DNA of 64,000 nucleotides from CBDFKB01 sp965248715 (GCA_965248715.1 CBDFKB010000006.1:62001-126000); one strand, 5' to 3'; positions 50,161-59,375 are shown, counted from the stretch's first letter. Notes: generated by a model from the sequence alone, not told the origin. Numbers and translations: made by a program.

Positions 50161-51525
50161 TTATGTCATTTCGCAAATCGCTGTTTCAACAATCGTCAGC
50201 GCCTTGTCCAGCTCGCCTCGCGTGATTGTTAGCGGCGGTGACAAGGTTAGCACCGAGCCTTGCGAGATCTTAAAACTAAGCCCAGCCACCAGGCATTTGT
50301 AATAGATCGCCTCGGCCAGATCAGTGGCCGGCTCCTTGGTCTCCCGGTCTAAAACGATCTCAATGCCGAACATCAGCCCGCGCCCGCGCACATCGCCGAC
50401 AATAGACAAAGAACCGATGTTTTCCCGCAACCTTGCCAACCCATGCTCGCCCAGCGTGGCGGCATTTTCCACCAGCCCTTCGTCCTCGATGATCGCCAAA
50501 GTTGTAAGGGCTGCACGAGCGGTGACCGGGTTTTTCTCATGGGTGTAATGGCCGATTGCAAAATCGCCGGCGACGTTTAACTCGTCACGCGCAACTGCCG
50601 CCGCGATCGGCAACACACCACCGCCGAGTGCCTTGCCAACCACCACAATGTCTGCTGCTACATGGTCGTGTTCATGAGCAAACAAGCGTCCGGTTTTACC
50701 GAGCCCGGTCGGGATTTCATCGAAGATCAACAACGCGCCATGGGCGTCACAGGCCTTGCGCACCACTTGCCAATAGCCCGGCGGCGGTAATTGCGGTACT
50801 GCGCGCATCGGTTCAGCGATCACCGCAGCGATATCGCCCTCGCGCGCCAGCACATATTCCACCATGCGCGCGCAGGCCAGATCGCACACATCCGGACCTC
50901 GGTGGCCATAGGGGCAGCGATAGCAGGCAAACGGCGCCACATGCTCGGCCCCAGGCACCAGCGGCCCGGCGATACCGGAACGAAAAGTCGCTTCACCGCC
51001 AACCGCCGACGCGCCAAAACCGGCGCCGTGAAACCCATCCCAAAATGACAATGTCTTGAAACGCCCGGTGGCAGCGCGAGCGATTTTAAGCGCCACCTCA
51101 ACCGCATCGGACCCGCCGGTGGTAAACAACACCCGGCCGGGTTCGGCAAAGGCGAGGGCAGCGAGTTTTTCCGCCAGTTCGACCGATACTTCATTGGTGT
51201 AACGGCGCGGCGAGAAACTGAGTGTGTCGAGTTGATCTTTGATCGCCGCTAACAGGCGCGGATGGCCGTAGCCGATATGATGGACGCTGTTGCCATGGAA
51301 ATCCATGGTTCGGCGCCCATCAAAATCCTCGATCCAAATCCCTTCGGCCTTGGCAATGGTATTGAGGCACGGGGTGGAAAGGCTTTGGTGCAGGAAGGCG
51401 TCGCCATCACGTTCCAATAAGGGGCGAGAGCGTTCGCCAACCTGCTGCGCGCGCCAGTTTGCACGCGCGGCGGTGCGGTTGCCCTCGCCCTCGGTATGTA
51501 TCGCCGGTGTTTCCTTATCCGCCAT
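50161..51525 (-). CDS. pbfA: (R)-1-hydroxy-2-aminoethylphosphonate ammonia-lyase PbfA-like, class III aminotransferase fold
   Basis: A 454-residue PLP enzyme of aminotransferase class III. FTTGGSDAVEVALKIAR (about 124-140) is the phosphate-binding region, LIFDEIPTGLGKTGRLFA (about 255-272) has the PLP Asp, and VVVGKALGGGVLPIAA (about 280-295) has the Schiff-base Lys. The segment DFHGNSVHHIGYGHP near residue 63 and its place next to phnX and phnW fit PbfA, which converts hydroxylated aminoethylphosphonate to phosphonoacetaldehyde and ammonia. Plain aminotransferase activity is the alternative. Confidence 0.75.
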   Translation of the reverse strand: MADKETPAIHTEGEGNRTAARANWRAQQVGERSRPLLERDGDAFLHQSLSTPCLNTIAKAEGIWIEDFDGRRTMDFHGNSVHHIGYGHPRLLAAIKDQLDTLSFSPRRYTNEVSVELAEKLAALAFAEPGRVLFTTGGSDAVEVALKIARAATGRFKTLSFWDGFHGAGFGASAVGGEATFRSGIAGPLVPGAEHVAPFACYRCPYGHRGPDVCDLACARMVEYVLAREGDIAAVIAEPMRAVPQLPPPGYWQVVRKACDAHGALLIFDEIPTGLGKTGRLFAHEHDHVAADIVVVGKALGGGVLPIAAAVARDELNVAGDFAIGHYTHEKNPVTARAALTTLAIIEDEGLVENAATLGEHGLARLRENIGSLSIVGDVRGRGLMFGIEIVLDRETKEPATDLAEAIYYKCLVAGLSFKISQGSVLTLSPPLTITRGELDKALTIVETAICEMT

Positions 51526-51543
51526 TTCGTGTGGCCCGTGGCC

Positions 51544-52383
51544 TTATGGTCGTTCGCCTCGCGCAAGCCGCCCGTTGATATCTTCAATTACCGGCTCGAT
51601 GTCGGCAAGGCTGTCGATAACATAGTGGGCACCGGCCTTTTGCAAAATATCGCGGGTCTGGGCCATGCGCCGGGTGATCTCTTCTTGCGATAATTGCGCG
51701 CCCTGCTCGGGCGTGTCCACGTTCATGTAATTGGAATAGCGCACCACACCGACGCCCCAGCACCCGGCATTAAGCGCTTCGCCGATGCCGGACGTGGTGT
51801 CGTCGATCTTGACCACGGACTGGATCGGCGTAACGCCCATCAAGTCAAGGTTCCTGTAGACCATGAACGGGCCGGGACGAGCGCCGTGGATGACTTCGTC
51901 GCCGGCCACCGATGCGTCCGGCTTATAGCCCTGTTTGGCGGCTTCTTCTTCCAAGATATCGACCATCGGCCGGATAAAGCCGGTGGACGAACCGATTTTG
52001 ATGCCCTTGGCCTGCAAGCGTTGGGTCACTTCGGCGACGCCTGGCAACAGGTCAGTGTATTGGCGCAGGCAAGCAAGCTGCATCGGCACGAAATCGGTAA
52101 ACATGGCGTCAACTTCCGCCTGGCCCGGATAGCTGCCGTGTACGGATTTCCAACGTTCGCGGATTTCCGGCACTTCGGTCAACGCCTTGATGTGCAAATC
52201 CTTGCGCAGGCCCATCGGCCCGCGTGCCTCAAGCATCGAAATCTCGACGCCATGTTTCTTAAACACTTCGACGAAGACCACTGCGGGGGCCACCACATAG
52301 GCGTCGGCGGTAGTGCCGCTCCAGTCGAGGACCAGTGCTTTGACTTTGCCGCGATAAGAGCGGGTGAAAACGAAGTCGGACAT
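51544..52383 (-). CDS. phnX: Phosphonoacetaldehyde hydrolase (phosphonatase)
   Basis: A 279-residue HAD-superfamily enzyme. The nucleophile motif ALVLDWSGTTADAY (about 16-29) has the catalytic Asp; ARGPMGLRKDLHIKAL (about 53-68) carries the Schiff-base Lys of the cap domain; IGSSTGFIRPMVD (about 130-142) and KIDDTTSGIGEALNAGCW are HAD motifs II-IV. It splits the C-P bond of phosphonoacetaldehyde to acetaldehyde and phosphate. Between pbfA (18-bp gap) and phnW (56-bp gap) in one operon. Confidence 0.93.
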   Translation of the reverse strand: MSDFVFTRSYRGKVKALVLDWSGTTADAYVVAPAVVFVEVFKKHGVEISMLEARGPMGLRKDLHIKALTEVPEIRERWKSVHGSYPGQAEVDAMFTDFVPMQLACLRQYTDLLPGVAEVTQRLQAKGIKIGSSTGFIRPMVDILEEEAAKQGYKPDASVAGDEVIHGARPGPFMVYRNLDLMGVTPIQSVVKIDDTTSGIGEALNAGCWGVGVVRYSNYMNVDTPEQGAQLSQEEITRRMAQTRDILQKAGAHYVIDSLADIEPVIEDINGRLARGERP

Positions 52384-52439
52384 GGATAGTATCTCCTGTT
52401 TTGATTTGGTTGTTTGAAATTCTGTTTACGAATTTGAGG

Positions 52440-53606
52440 TCACGCAGCAGCCGATCGGTCGGTAACGCTGATCTCGACCAAGGTATTGGCAACCGCATCC
52501 AATAAGCCGTTGATTTGCTCCGCGCCGATTGCGCCAATGCAGCCGATACGAAACGTGTCCGCGACGGTTAATTTACCCGGGTAGATCACGTAACCCTTGG
52601 CACGCAAATGATCGTAAAACGCCTCGAACTCGAAGTGCGGATCGCGCGGGCAGTGGAAGGTAACGATGATCGGTGCCTGCAAATTGTCCGGTAGCAGGGT
52701 CTGGAAACCGAGCCCGCGCATGCCTTCGATCAGCAATCGGCAATTGGCACGATAGCGTGCATTGCGGCCGGCGACACCGCCCTCTTCGGTAAAGATTTCA
52801 AGCGCCTTGTCGAAGGCTGCAATGACCTGGACCGGCGGGGTAAATCGCCATTGATTGTTTTTCTCCATCGCGGTCCATTGTTCGAACAGATCAAGCGTCA
52901 GCGCCGGCGCATTGCCTTTGGTTTCGCTGAGCGCCTGTTTTCGTGCGATGCAAAAGCCCATGCCCGGCACCCCTTCCAAACATTTGTTGGAGGAAGCGAC
53001 CACCGCATCAAATGTTATGGTGCCGGCATCAAGCGGCAATGCGCCAAACGCGCTCATCGCGTCGATCAAATAACGCCGGCCATGCCGGGCGACCAATTCG
53101 CCAACCTCAACAATCGGGTTAAGGATGCCCGTTGTGGTCTCGCAGTGAACGATCGCCACATGAGTGATTGCGGCATCTAAAGCCAAGGCTTCATCCACCG
53201 CTGCCGGGTCGACCGGCTGGTCTTCCGGCACTTCGATGATTTTCACCGCGCAGCCACGATAGTCGGCAATTTTCGCGATGCGGTGGCCATAGGCGCCATT
53301 AACCAGCACCAACAGTTTACCGTCGCGCGGCACGAAGGTGCCGATCATCGCTTCGACCACGAAAGTTCCGCTTCCTTGCAGCGGCACGGTGGTGAAATCA
53401 TCGCCTCCTGCAATGATCTCGACCAGTCGCTCGCGAACCCGGGCATTGACGGCGATGAAGTGGCCATCACGCGACCCGTAATCGTGCAGCATCGCTTGTT
53501 TGACTTGGGGCGACGTGGTCAACGGTCCTGGGGTCATCAGCCATGGATCACCAGTCGGTGTGGCTGCGATTTTACCGGTTTCATGACGATAGGTTGGTGC
53601 GGTCAT
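52440..53606 (-). CDS. phnW: 2-aminoethylphosphonate:pyruvate transaminase
   Basis: A 388-residue class V aminotransferase: MTPGPLTTSPQVKQAML (about 24-40) at the N-terminus, GSGTFVVEAMIGTFVP (about 78-93), HCETTTGILNP (about 153-163), DAMSAFGALPLD (about 181-192) and SSNKCLEGVPGMGF (about 205-218) with the PLP Lys. It makes phosphonoacetaldehyde and alanine from 2-aminoethylphosphonate and pyruvate. First gene of the phnW-phnX-pbfA operon, divergent from a LysR gene. Confidence 0.94.
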   Translation of the reverse strand: MTAPTYRHETGKIAATPTGDPWLMTPGPLTTSPQVKQAMLHDYGSRDGHFIAVNARVRERLVEIIAGGDDFTTVPLQGSGTFVVEAMIGTFVPRDGKLLVLVNGAYGHRIAKIADYRGCAVKIIEVPEDQPVDPAAVDEALALDAAITHVAIVHCETTTGILNPIVEVGELVARHGRRYLIDAMSAFGALPLDAGTITFDAVVASSNKCLEGVPGMGFCIARKQALSETKGNAPALTLDLFEQWTAMEKNNQWRFTPPVQVIAAFDKALEIFTEEGGVAGRNARYRANCRLLIEGMRGLGFQTLLPDNLQAPIIVTFHCPRDPHFEFEAFYDHLRAKGYVIYPGKLTVADTFRIGCIGAIGAEQINGLLDAVANTLVEISVTDRSAAA

Positions 53607-53731
53607 TGCTCACTCACTGCTGGGTTAAATTGGATTGGGCCAGGTTCGATTGAGATTGTGCTGGGTTTGGGCAGATCGGGCTGGGTGGTCTTATCACCCG
53701 CTTTTTTGCATCCATGACGCCAATTTGTAAA

Positions 53732-53746
53732 ATCTATAATTTAGAT
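53732..53746. promoter_or_regulatory. LysR-type binding box
   Basis: atctataatttagat is an interrupted palindrome of the T-N11-A type (T at 53733, A at 53745). It lies in the 176-bp divergent region between phnW and the LysR gene, 37 bases upstream of the regulator's start. This placement is usual for autoregulation plus activation of the divergent operon. Confidence 0.6.
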
Positions 53747-53782
53747 GTTACTATCAGAATTTCATATGAAAGGGGAAAGCCG

Positions 53783-54652
53783 TTGCGTTACACCCAATTA
53801 CGCGCTTTTCACCATGTCGCGGTAGAAGGCGGTTTCTCGCGTGCCGCGCAGGTTTTGCGCCTGACCCAACCAGCGATTTCCGACCAGGTGCGCCGGCTCG
53901 AGGTTGACCATGACGTGCGGTTGTTCGACCGCGGGCATCGCCAGGTGAGGCTTACCAATGCCGGAAGACAATTGCTGGAAATCACCCACCGGTTATTCGA
54001 TGCCGAGTTGCAGGCGCGAGAATTATTATCGGAGGCCCAGGTGACCGCCGCAGGCCGATTGCGCATCATTGCCGATTCAGCCCTGCACCTGCGCGCCATC
54101 CTGCCCGCCTTCGGCAAGCGTTTTCCAGCAGTGCGGATCGAGATCAGGTCCGGCAATTCACGCGAAGTAATCGCCGCGCTTGGAGCCTACACCGCCGATC
54201 TTGGGGTTACCGGCGATGAGCCAGAAACCGGCAGTTTGATGAAGGTTAGCCTGGGCCGGTCGCCGTTGGTCGCCTATTCATCGGTGGATCACCCGGCCGC
54301 TAGAGCAAAATCCACCACCTTGAAACATTTGGCCGGGCTGTCGCTGGTGCTGCGCGAAACCGGTTCCCGCACAAGACGGTTGATTGAGCAGGCGGCGAAT
54401 AAACATAAGGTGGCGTTGACACCGGCGATCGAGGCCGAAGGCCGCGAGGCGGTTACCGAAATCGTGGCCGCCGGTTTCGGCGTCGGCCTGATTTCCGAGG
54501 CCGAATTTCCTCGCGATCCGCGCTTGGCGATGATCCCGCTTGCCGGTACACCACCGGTGATGGAAGAAACTTTGGTGTGTTTAAAGGAACGCCGCAATAA
54601 CCGGTTGATCGCCGGGTTTATGGGTCTGGCCGGCGAAATCGCTTCGCGCTAA
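53783..54652 (+). CDS. LysR-family transcriptional regulator
   Basis: A 289-residue regulator: winged helix-turn-helix (about 2-60: LRAFHHVAVEGGFSRAAQVLRLTQPAISDQVRRLE) and a substrate-binding domain (about 88-285). TTG at 53783 gives the typical LysR start LRYTQLRAFHHVA and has AAGGGGA upstream; an in-frame ATG at 53714 would add 23 atypical residues. Its divergent position makes it the likely activator of the phnW-phnX-pbfA operon, with a phosphonate or aminophosphonate as co-inducer. The TAA stop merges into a tandem repeat array. Confidence 0.88.
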   Translation: MRYTQLRAFHHVAVEGGFSRAAQVLRLTQPAISDQVRRLEVDHDVRLFDRGHRQVRLTNAGRQLLEITHRLFDAELQARELLSEAQVTAAGRLRIIADSALHLRAILPAFGKRFPAVRIEIRSGNSREVIAALGAYTADLGVTGDEPETGSLMKVSLGRSPLVAYSSVDHPAARAKSTTLKHLAGLSLVLRETGSRTRRLIEQAANKHKVALTPAIEAEGREAVTEIVAAGFGVGLISEAEFPRDPRLAMIPLAGTPPVMEETLVCLKERRNNRLIAGFMGLAGEIASR

Positions 54653-54960
54653 GCGTATTCCCGAAAAGTGGAAACCGGTTTTCGGATAAGAATGCGCGCA
54701 TAAACTAAGAGCTAGCGCTACGAAGCGTATCCAACGCTTGGTGACAAGCGCTAAGCGTATTCCCGAAAAGTGTGTAGCGGTTTTCGGATAAGAATGCGCG
54801 ACAAAACAAACAGATAGCGCTACGAAGCGTATCCAACGCTTGGTGACATGCGCTATCGCGTATTCCCGAAAAGTGTGTAGCGGTTTTCGGATAAGAATGC
54901 GCGACAAAACAAACAGATAGCGCGACGAAGCTACTCTAACGCTTCGTGACAAGCGCTAGC
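54645..54960 (-). repeat. Three tandem RIME-like repeats
   Basis: Three head-to-tail units with periods of 102 and 103 bp; each has gcgtattcccgaaaagtg, the ggttttcggataagaatgcg palindrome half, linker and the gcttggtgacaagcgct palindrome. This version (ccgaaaagtg, ccggttttcgg) is the closest in this window to rhizobial RIME elements. The array begins at the stop codon of the LysR gene. Nothing else is in the 344-bp gap. Confidence 0.85.
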
Positions 54961-54996
54961 CAGCCAAAAAGCCTTTCAATCCGGTCGAAAACCGCC

Positions 54997-56019
54997 CTAT
55001 GCGTCTTCTGGCTGATCGGCTGTGGTGTCGACTAATTCTTCCCAGCGGTGGCAAGCGACATCGTGCTCGCCGCCAGCGTGGCTAAGCTTGGGCTCTTCGG
55101 CCCGACAAATGTCGATCGCAAACGGGCATCTGGTGTTAAATTTGCACCCGGGCGGCGGGTTGGTCGGCGAGGGAATTTCCCCTTCCAGCTTTTGTGCGTG
55201 GCCGCGATGGTCAGGGTCAAGCGACGGGATCGCCGACAACAACGCCTTGGTATAGGGATGGCGCGGCGCGGCGAATAATTCTCGCGTCGGCGCGGTTTCC
55301 ACCAACCGTCCCAGATACATCACCGCCACATGGTCGCAGGTATGCGCCACCACCGATAGATCATGGCTAATGAACAAGAAGGTCAGTCCCATTTCTTCCT
55401 GCAACGAAATCAGCAAATTGAGGATATCGGCCTGGATCGACACATCAAGCGCGGCAACGCTTTCGTCGGCAACCACGAACCTTGGTTCCGATACCAAGGC
55501 GCGGGCAATCGAGATACGCTGGCGTTGACCGCCGGAAAATGCGTGCGGAAAGCGCCGCAGATGCTCCAAATTAAGCCGGCATTTCGCCGCCATTTCGCGC
55601 ACCCGTTGATCGGTCTCCTCGCGGGACTTGGTAATGCCCATTACCTCCAGCGGTTCGGCGATAATGTCACGCACAGTCATGCGCGGGCTTAAAGCCGCAT
55701 AGGGATCTTGAAAAATTAGTTGCACCCGGTGGCGATAATCCTTCAACTCGGCCTTGGACAAAGAGCCAACGTCATATTCGACCTCGCCATCATTGTAGAC
55801 GACGGTGCCGCGCGAGATTGTCAGCGCGCGCAGAAACGAACGGCCAAGCGTGGTCTTGCCGGACCCACTTTCGCCAACCAAACCGAAGAACGATCCGCGT
55901 GGGATGTCGAGATTGACGCTTTCGACCGCTTTCAGGACAGGTTTTTCGCCGAACAAAGTCCCGCGAAGTGGGAAATGTACACATAGATCGCGGGCGGAAA
56001 TGACCGGTTTGTCGCTCAT
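54997..56019 (-). CDS. Oligopeptide ABC transporter ATP-binding protein (OppF type)
   Basis: A 340-residue ABC ATPase. Walker A GLVGESGSGKTT (about 46-57), Q-loop VQLIFQDPYAALSPRMT, signature FSGGQRQRISIARAL (about 166-180), Walker B RFVVADESVAALD, and a C-terminal oligopeptide/dipeptide domain with HPYTKALLSAIPS and a Cys cluster CKFNTRCPFAIDIC (about 292-305) that may bind an iron-sulfur cluster, as in Opp/Dpp ATPases. Overlaps the oppD-type gene by 4 bases; last gene of the importer operon. Confidence 0.92.
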   Translation of the reverse strand: MSDKPVISARDLCVHFPLRGTLFGEKPVLKAVESVNLDIPRGSFFGLVGESGSGKTTLGRSFLRALTISRGTVVYNDGEVEYDVGSLSKAELKDYRHRVQLIFQDPYAALSPRMTVRDIIAEPLEVMGITKSREETDQRVREMAAKCRLNLEHLRRFPHAFSGGQRQRISIARALVSEPRFVVADESVAALDVSIQADILNLLISLQEEMGLTFLFISHDLSVVAHTCDHVAVMYLGRLVETAPTRELFAAPRHPYTKALLSAIPSLDPDHRGHAQKLEGEIPSPTNPPPGCKFNTRCPFAIDICRAEEPKLSHAGGEHDVACHRWEELVDTTADQPEDA

Positions 56020-57017
56020 GTCGCCCCACCATTTTCAGCCGCCACCAGACAGGCCGCCATATGTGCACCGCCAAAACTGCTCATCTGCGGCACCGTTAGC
56101 CGGCAGGCGTCGATGGCGTGGGCGCAACGGGTGTGAAAAACACAGCCGTCTGGTCTTTCCAGTGGACTTGGAATATCGCCCGGCACCGGGGTTAACTCCG
56201 AATCCAGGTCTTCCAGATCAGGCAAGGCGTTGAGCAGGCCCTGGGTATAGGGATGGACCGGCTTGCGGATCACATCGCGCACCGGCCCCTGCTCCACCAG
56301 TCGGCCAAGATACATCACCGCCACCCGGTCTGCGGTCTGCGCAATTACTCCGAGATCATGGGTGATGAAGATAATGCCCATACCGTAATCAGCCACCAGG
56401 TCTTTCATCAGTTCGATCACCTGCGCCTGGATCGTCACATCAAGCGCTGTGGTCGGCTCGTCAGCAATCAGTAATTTCGGGTTGGTCGACAGTGCCATCG
56501 CGATCATCGCCCGTTGCCGCATGCCGCCAGACATTTCGAACGCATATTGGTCGACCCGTTTGTCGGCGTCGGAGATACCGACCCGCGCAAGCATTTCAAT
56601 CGAAATGTCGCGGGCCTCGGTTTTGTTGAGATTACGGTGCAGCATCAATTGTTCGACCATCTGTTCACCGATGCGGATCGCCGGCGCGAAACTGGCCATC
56701 GGTTCCTGAAAAATCATCGAAATCGCACCGCCACGCACCACCAGCATGTCTTTTGGCCGCTTCAGGCTCAGTACATCGACGGTCTCTTCACCGGTATTGA
56801 GCACAATGCTGCTTTGTTCGCCGTAGGCCGCGTTATCGGGATTAAGATGCATCAAGGATTTTGCCGTTACCGACTTACCGGAGCCACTCTCGCCGACCAG
56901 GCCCAGCACCTCGCCGGGTGCAACATCGAACGACACGCTGTCGACCGCCTTTACCAGGCCCTCGTCGGTCCTGAAACTGAGGGTCAAATCCTTGACCGAA
57001 ATCAGCGGCGCGCTCAT
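56016..57017 (-). CDS. Oligopeptide ABC transporter ATP-binding protein (OppD type)
   Basis: A 333-residue ABC ATPase pairing with the OppF-type subunit. Walker A GLVGESGSGKSV (about 36-47), Q-loop SMIFQEPMASFAPAI, signature MSGGMRQRAMIAMAL (about 165-179), Walker B LLIADEPTTALD, C-terminal VHPYTQGLLNALPD and CVFHTRCAHAIDAC. Overlaps genes on both sides by 4 bases. Confidence 0.92.
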   Translation of the reverse strand: MSAPLISVKDLTLSFRTDEGLVKAVDSVSFDVAPGEVLGLVGESGSGKSVTAKSLMHLNPDNAAYGEQSSIVLNTGEETVDVLSLKRPKDMLVVRGGAISMIFQEPMASFAPAIRIGEQMVEQLMLHRNLNKTEARDISIEMLARVGISDADKRVDQYAFEMSGGMRQRAMIAMALSTNPKLLIADEPTTALDVTIQAQVIELMKDLVADYGMGIIFITHDLGVIAQTADRVAVMYLGRLVEQGPVRDVIRKPVHPYTQGLLNALPDLEDLDSELTPVPGDIPSPLERPDGCVFHTRCAHAIDACRLTVPQMSSFGGAHMAACLVAAENGGAT

Positions 57018-58180
57018 TTCTTTACTCCCCCATATGGATCGGCTGCATCGCGCAATCCGTCACCAACGAACACGAACGCCAGCACCAGGGCAATGAAGAA
57101 AATGACCGGAATGAAATACCACTGATAGTTCAGCAATACGTCTGCGCTGGTAACGTTTTGCAGCATCACGCCGAGCGAATTGACCGGGTCTTTGAGGCCA
57201 AGGCCGATGAACGAAAGCGCGGTTTCCGACAACACGATATAGGGGAACGAAATCACCAGATCGACGATGATGTAGGAGGTAAAACTCGGCAATAAATGAC
57301 GGCGGATAATGTGGCCGGCCGGTGCGCCGCACAATTGCGCCGCAAGCACATAATCTTGGGTGCGCTCGGTCAACAAATGGGTGCGCACCCGACGCGCCAA
57401 GGTCGGCCAATTAATAAAGCCGATGATGATCGAGATGAAGAAGAACCTGGTCTCCGAACTCCATGTGTCGGGGATGAACGCCGCCATCGCCATGAACAGG
57501 GGAATTATTGGTATGGTGCGCACAGCGTCGGTGATCATCTGGATAATACCGTCCAAGATACCGCCGAAATAGCCCGACACGCCGCCGATAATCAGCGCCA
57601 GCACGAAGCTGATCAAAACCCCCAGGGTGCCGACCGCGAGCGAGGTGTAAATCGCGTGCAAGGTGCGCGAATAAATATCCTTGCCAGATGCATCGGTGCC
57701 AAACAGGTGAACTTTGCCTTTGTCGACCCCGAACAGATGAGTATCGAATTTCAAACCGATATGGTCGGAAGCAAACAGGCCGTATTCCCAATCTTCGACA
57801 AAGAACTGAACATAACGCCGGTCTTCAGTGTCGATCGTCGTAACCCACCTGAAATTGGTCTTAAACGAGCGCTCGCGCGCAACTCCGTAGATGAACGGGC
57901 GGGCCGAACATCCATTGTCATCGCAAAATCGCGGGATTTGCGGCGCGCCATTTTGGTATTCGGTATCGCGGCCGGCGATATTGGGATTGTAGGGCGACAG
58001 GAATGGCGCAAACAGGCCGAGCAATATCAGGCCAACTAACACAGAAGCGGCGATCATCGCCGTGCGGTTACGCTTGAACCTGGCCCAGATCAACTGGCCT
58101 TGCGAGGCGGTGAAATATGCTTCCTTGGCTTTTTGGCTCGACGCGGCGGCCTTGGCAATCTTGGCGCTTGTATCAGCCAT
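57014..58180 (-). CDS. Peptide-type ABC transporter permease (OppC type)
   Basis: A 388-residue permease. N-terminal cytoplasmic tail and first membrane span (about 35-58), a large periplasmic insert (about 60-170, with CDDNGCSARPFIYG), then five spans with the BPD_transp_1 domain and coupling helix RTHLLTERTQDYVLAAQLCGAPAGHIIRRHLLP (about 270-302). The large insert is like YejE/OppC relatives. Four bases separate it from the oppB-type gene. Confidence 0.9.
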   Translation of the reverse strand: MADTSAKIAKAAASSQKAKEAYFTASQGQLIWARFKRNRTAMIAASVLVGLILLGLFAPFLSPYNPNIAGRDTEYQNGAPQIPRFCDDNGCSARPFIYGVARERSFKTNFRWVTTIDTEDRRYVQFFVEDWEYGLFASDHIGLKFDTHLFGVDKGKVHLFGTDASGKDIYSRTLHAIYTSLAVGTLGVLISFVLALIIGGVSGYFGGILDGIIQMITDAVRTIPIIPLFMAMAAFIPDTWSSETRFFFISIIIGFINWPTLARRVRTHLLTERTQDYVLAAQLCGAPAGHIIRRHLLPSFTSYIIVDLVISFPYIVLSETALSFIGLGLKDPVNSLGVMLQNVTSADVLLNYQWYFIPVIFFIALVLAFVFVGDGLRDAADPYGGVKK

Positions 58181-58184
58181 CGCC

Positions 58185-59204
58185 CTAACCCCCCATTACC
58201 GAGCGGCGAACCCTTGGGTCGACCAGTGCGAGACCGATATCGGTCAGGAAATTGAGGGTGACAATCGAGGCGGTTAAAAGAAAAATAATCGCACCAGCAA
58301 GCTGCTGGTCGTTGGATCGTGCTAGCGATTCCAGCAGTAGCGCCCCGGATTCGGTCAGCGTCAATATCAATGCCACAATTGGCAGTTCGTTGAAGATGCG
58401 GTTAAGATCGAAACCGAGCGAATTGATGATCGGACCGAGCGCGTGCCGCGCCGGATAACGCCACAACAATTTGCGGCCGAACAGGCCTCGCGCCGAGGCC
58501 GCGGTGACATAAAGTTTGCCGATTTCGTCCAGCATCAATGCGCGCACGGTCTGCAGTGCGAAGGCGGTTGCCGACCAACCGAGAATAAACACGGGTAGCC
58601 AAGCCCGCGACAAAAAATCCAACAGCTTGGCAAGGCTCCAATCGGCATCGCGGTATTCCTTGGAGAACAGACCGGTTAGCGAATCGCCGAACACCACGGT
58701 GGAAAACAGCATGATCATCAGCGCCAGCAGGAAATTCGGCATCGCCAGGCCGAGATAGGAAACAAAGCGCAAGCTGCTGTTGAGCCACGGGTTTTTCGAT
58801 GCCGCGGCTATGATGCCAACTGGTACCGCGATCAGATAAGCTAATAATAGCGAGGTCAGACAGATCGCCAGACTGATCAGGAACTTGTCGCCGAGAAGCT
58901 GGTTGATGTTGAGACGAAGAATGCAGCTATCGCCGAACTCGCCCTTAAACATCACATTGCCAACCCAACTGCCCCAGCGCACCACAAAAGGCCGGTCGAG
59001 GCCAAGGCGCCGCTCTTCGGCCTTGATGTCGTCAATGGTGATCTGGGAGCCCTGGGTATTCTTGAAAGCCAGGTAGCGCTCGGCGCAGGTGCCAGGCACC
59101 AGTTCCATCAGCGTAAATACAATCAGCGAAACGGTCAGCAGGGTAAACATCGCCATAAAGGCGCGAACCAGTGCAAACTGTGCAAATTGTGCAAATTGTG
59201 CCAT
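58185..59204 (-). CDS. Peptide-type ABC transporter permease (OppB type)
   Basis: A 339-residue permease with six membrane spans and coupling helix DEIGKLYVTAASARGLFGRKLLWRYPARHAL (about 222-252). The N-terminus MAQFAQFAQFALVRAFMAMF arises from a 9-nt tandem repeat at 59171-59204; family members usually start just before the first span, so the AQF repeats are an added, possibly variable, tail. Downstream genes overlap closely. A RIME-like repeat and a terminator separate it from the binding protein gene. Confidence 0.9.
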   Translation of the reverse strand: MAQFAQFAQFALVRAFMAMFTLLTVSLIVFTLMELVPGTCAERYLAFKNTQGSQITIDDIKAEERRLGLDRPFVVRWGSWVGNVMFKGEFGDSCILRLNINQLLGDKFLISLAICLTSLLLAYLIAVPVGIIAAASKNPWLNSSLRFVSYLGLAMPNFLLALMIMLFSTVVFGDSLTGLFSKEYRDADWSLAKLLDFLSRAWLPVFILGWSATAFALQTVRALMLDEIGKLYVTAASARGLFGRKLLWRYPARHALGPIINSLGFDLNRIFNELPIVALILTLTESGALLLESLARSNDQQLAGAIIFLLTASIVTLNFLTDIGLALVDPRVRRSVMGG

Positions 59205-59248
59205 TCAAGCCGTCCCGCATCCCGCCGATCTGCGAATTTTAAGATTTG

Positions 59249-59354
59249 CTAGCGCTTGTCACGAAGCGTTGGAATAGCTTCGTCGCGCCATCTCTTTATT
59301 TATGCCTGTCATTTTCCCCAAAACCGGTGCCCACTTTTGGGTGACACGCTCTAG
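59249..59354 (-). repeat. RIME-like repeat, full copy
   Basis: CTAG-bounded copy (59249-59252, 59351-59354) in the 225-bp gap between the binding-protein and permease genes of the importer operon. Orientation as at 8653. Confidence 0.8.
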
Positions 59355-59375
59355 ACCGCGCCATCTCGATCATTC

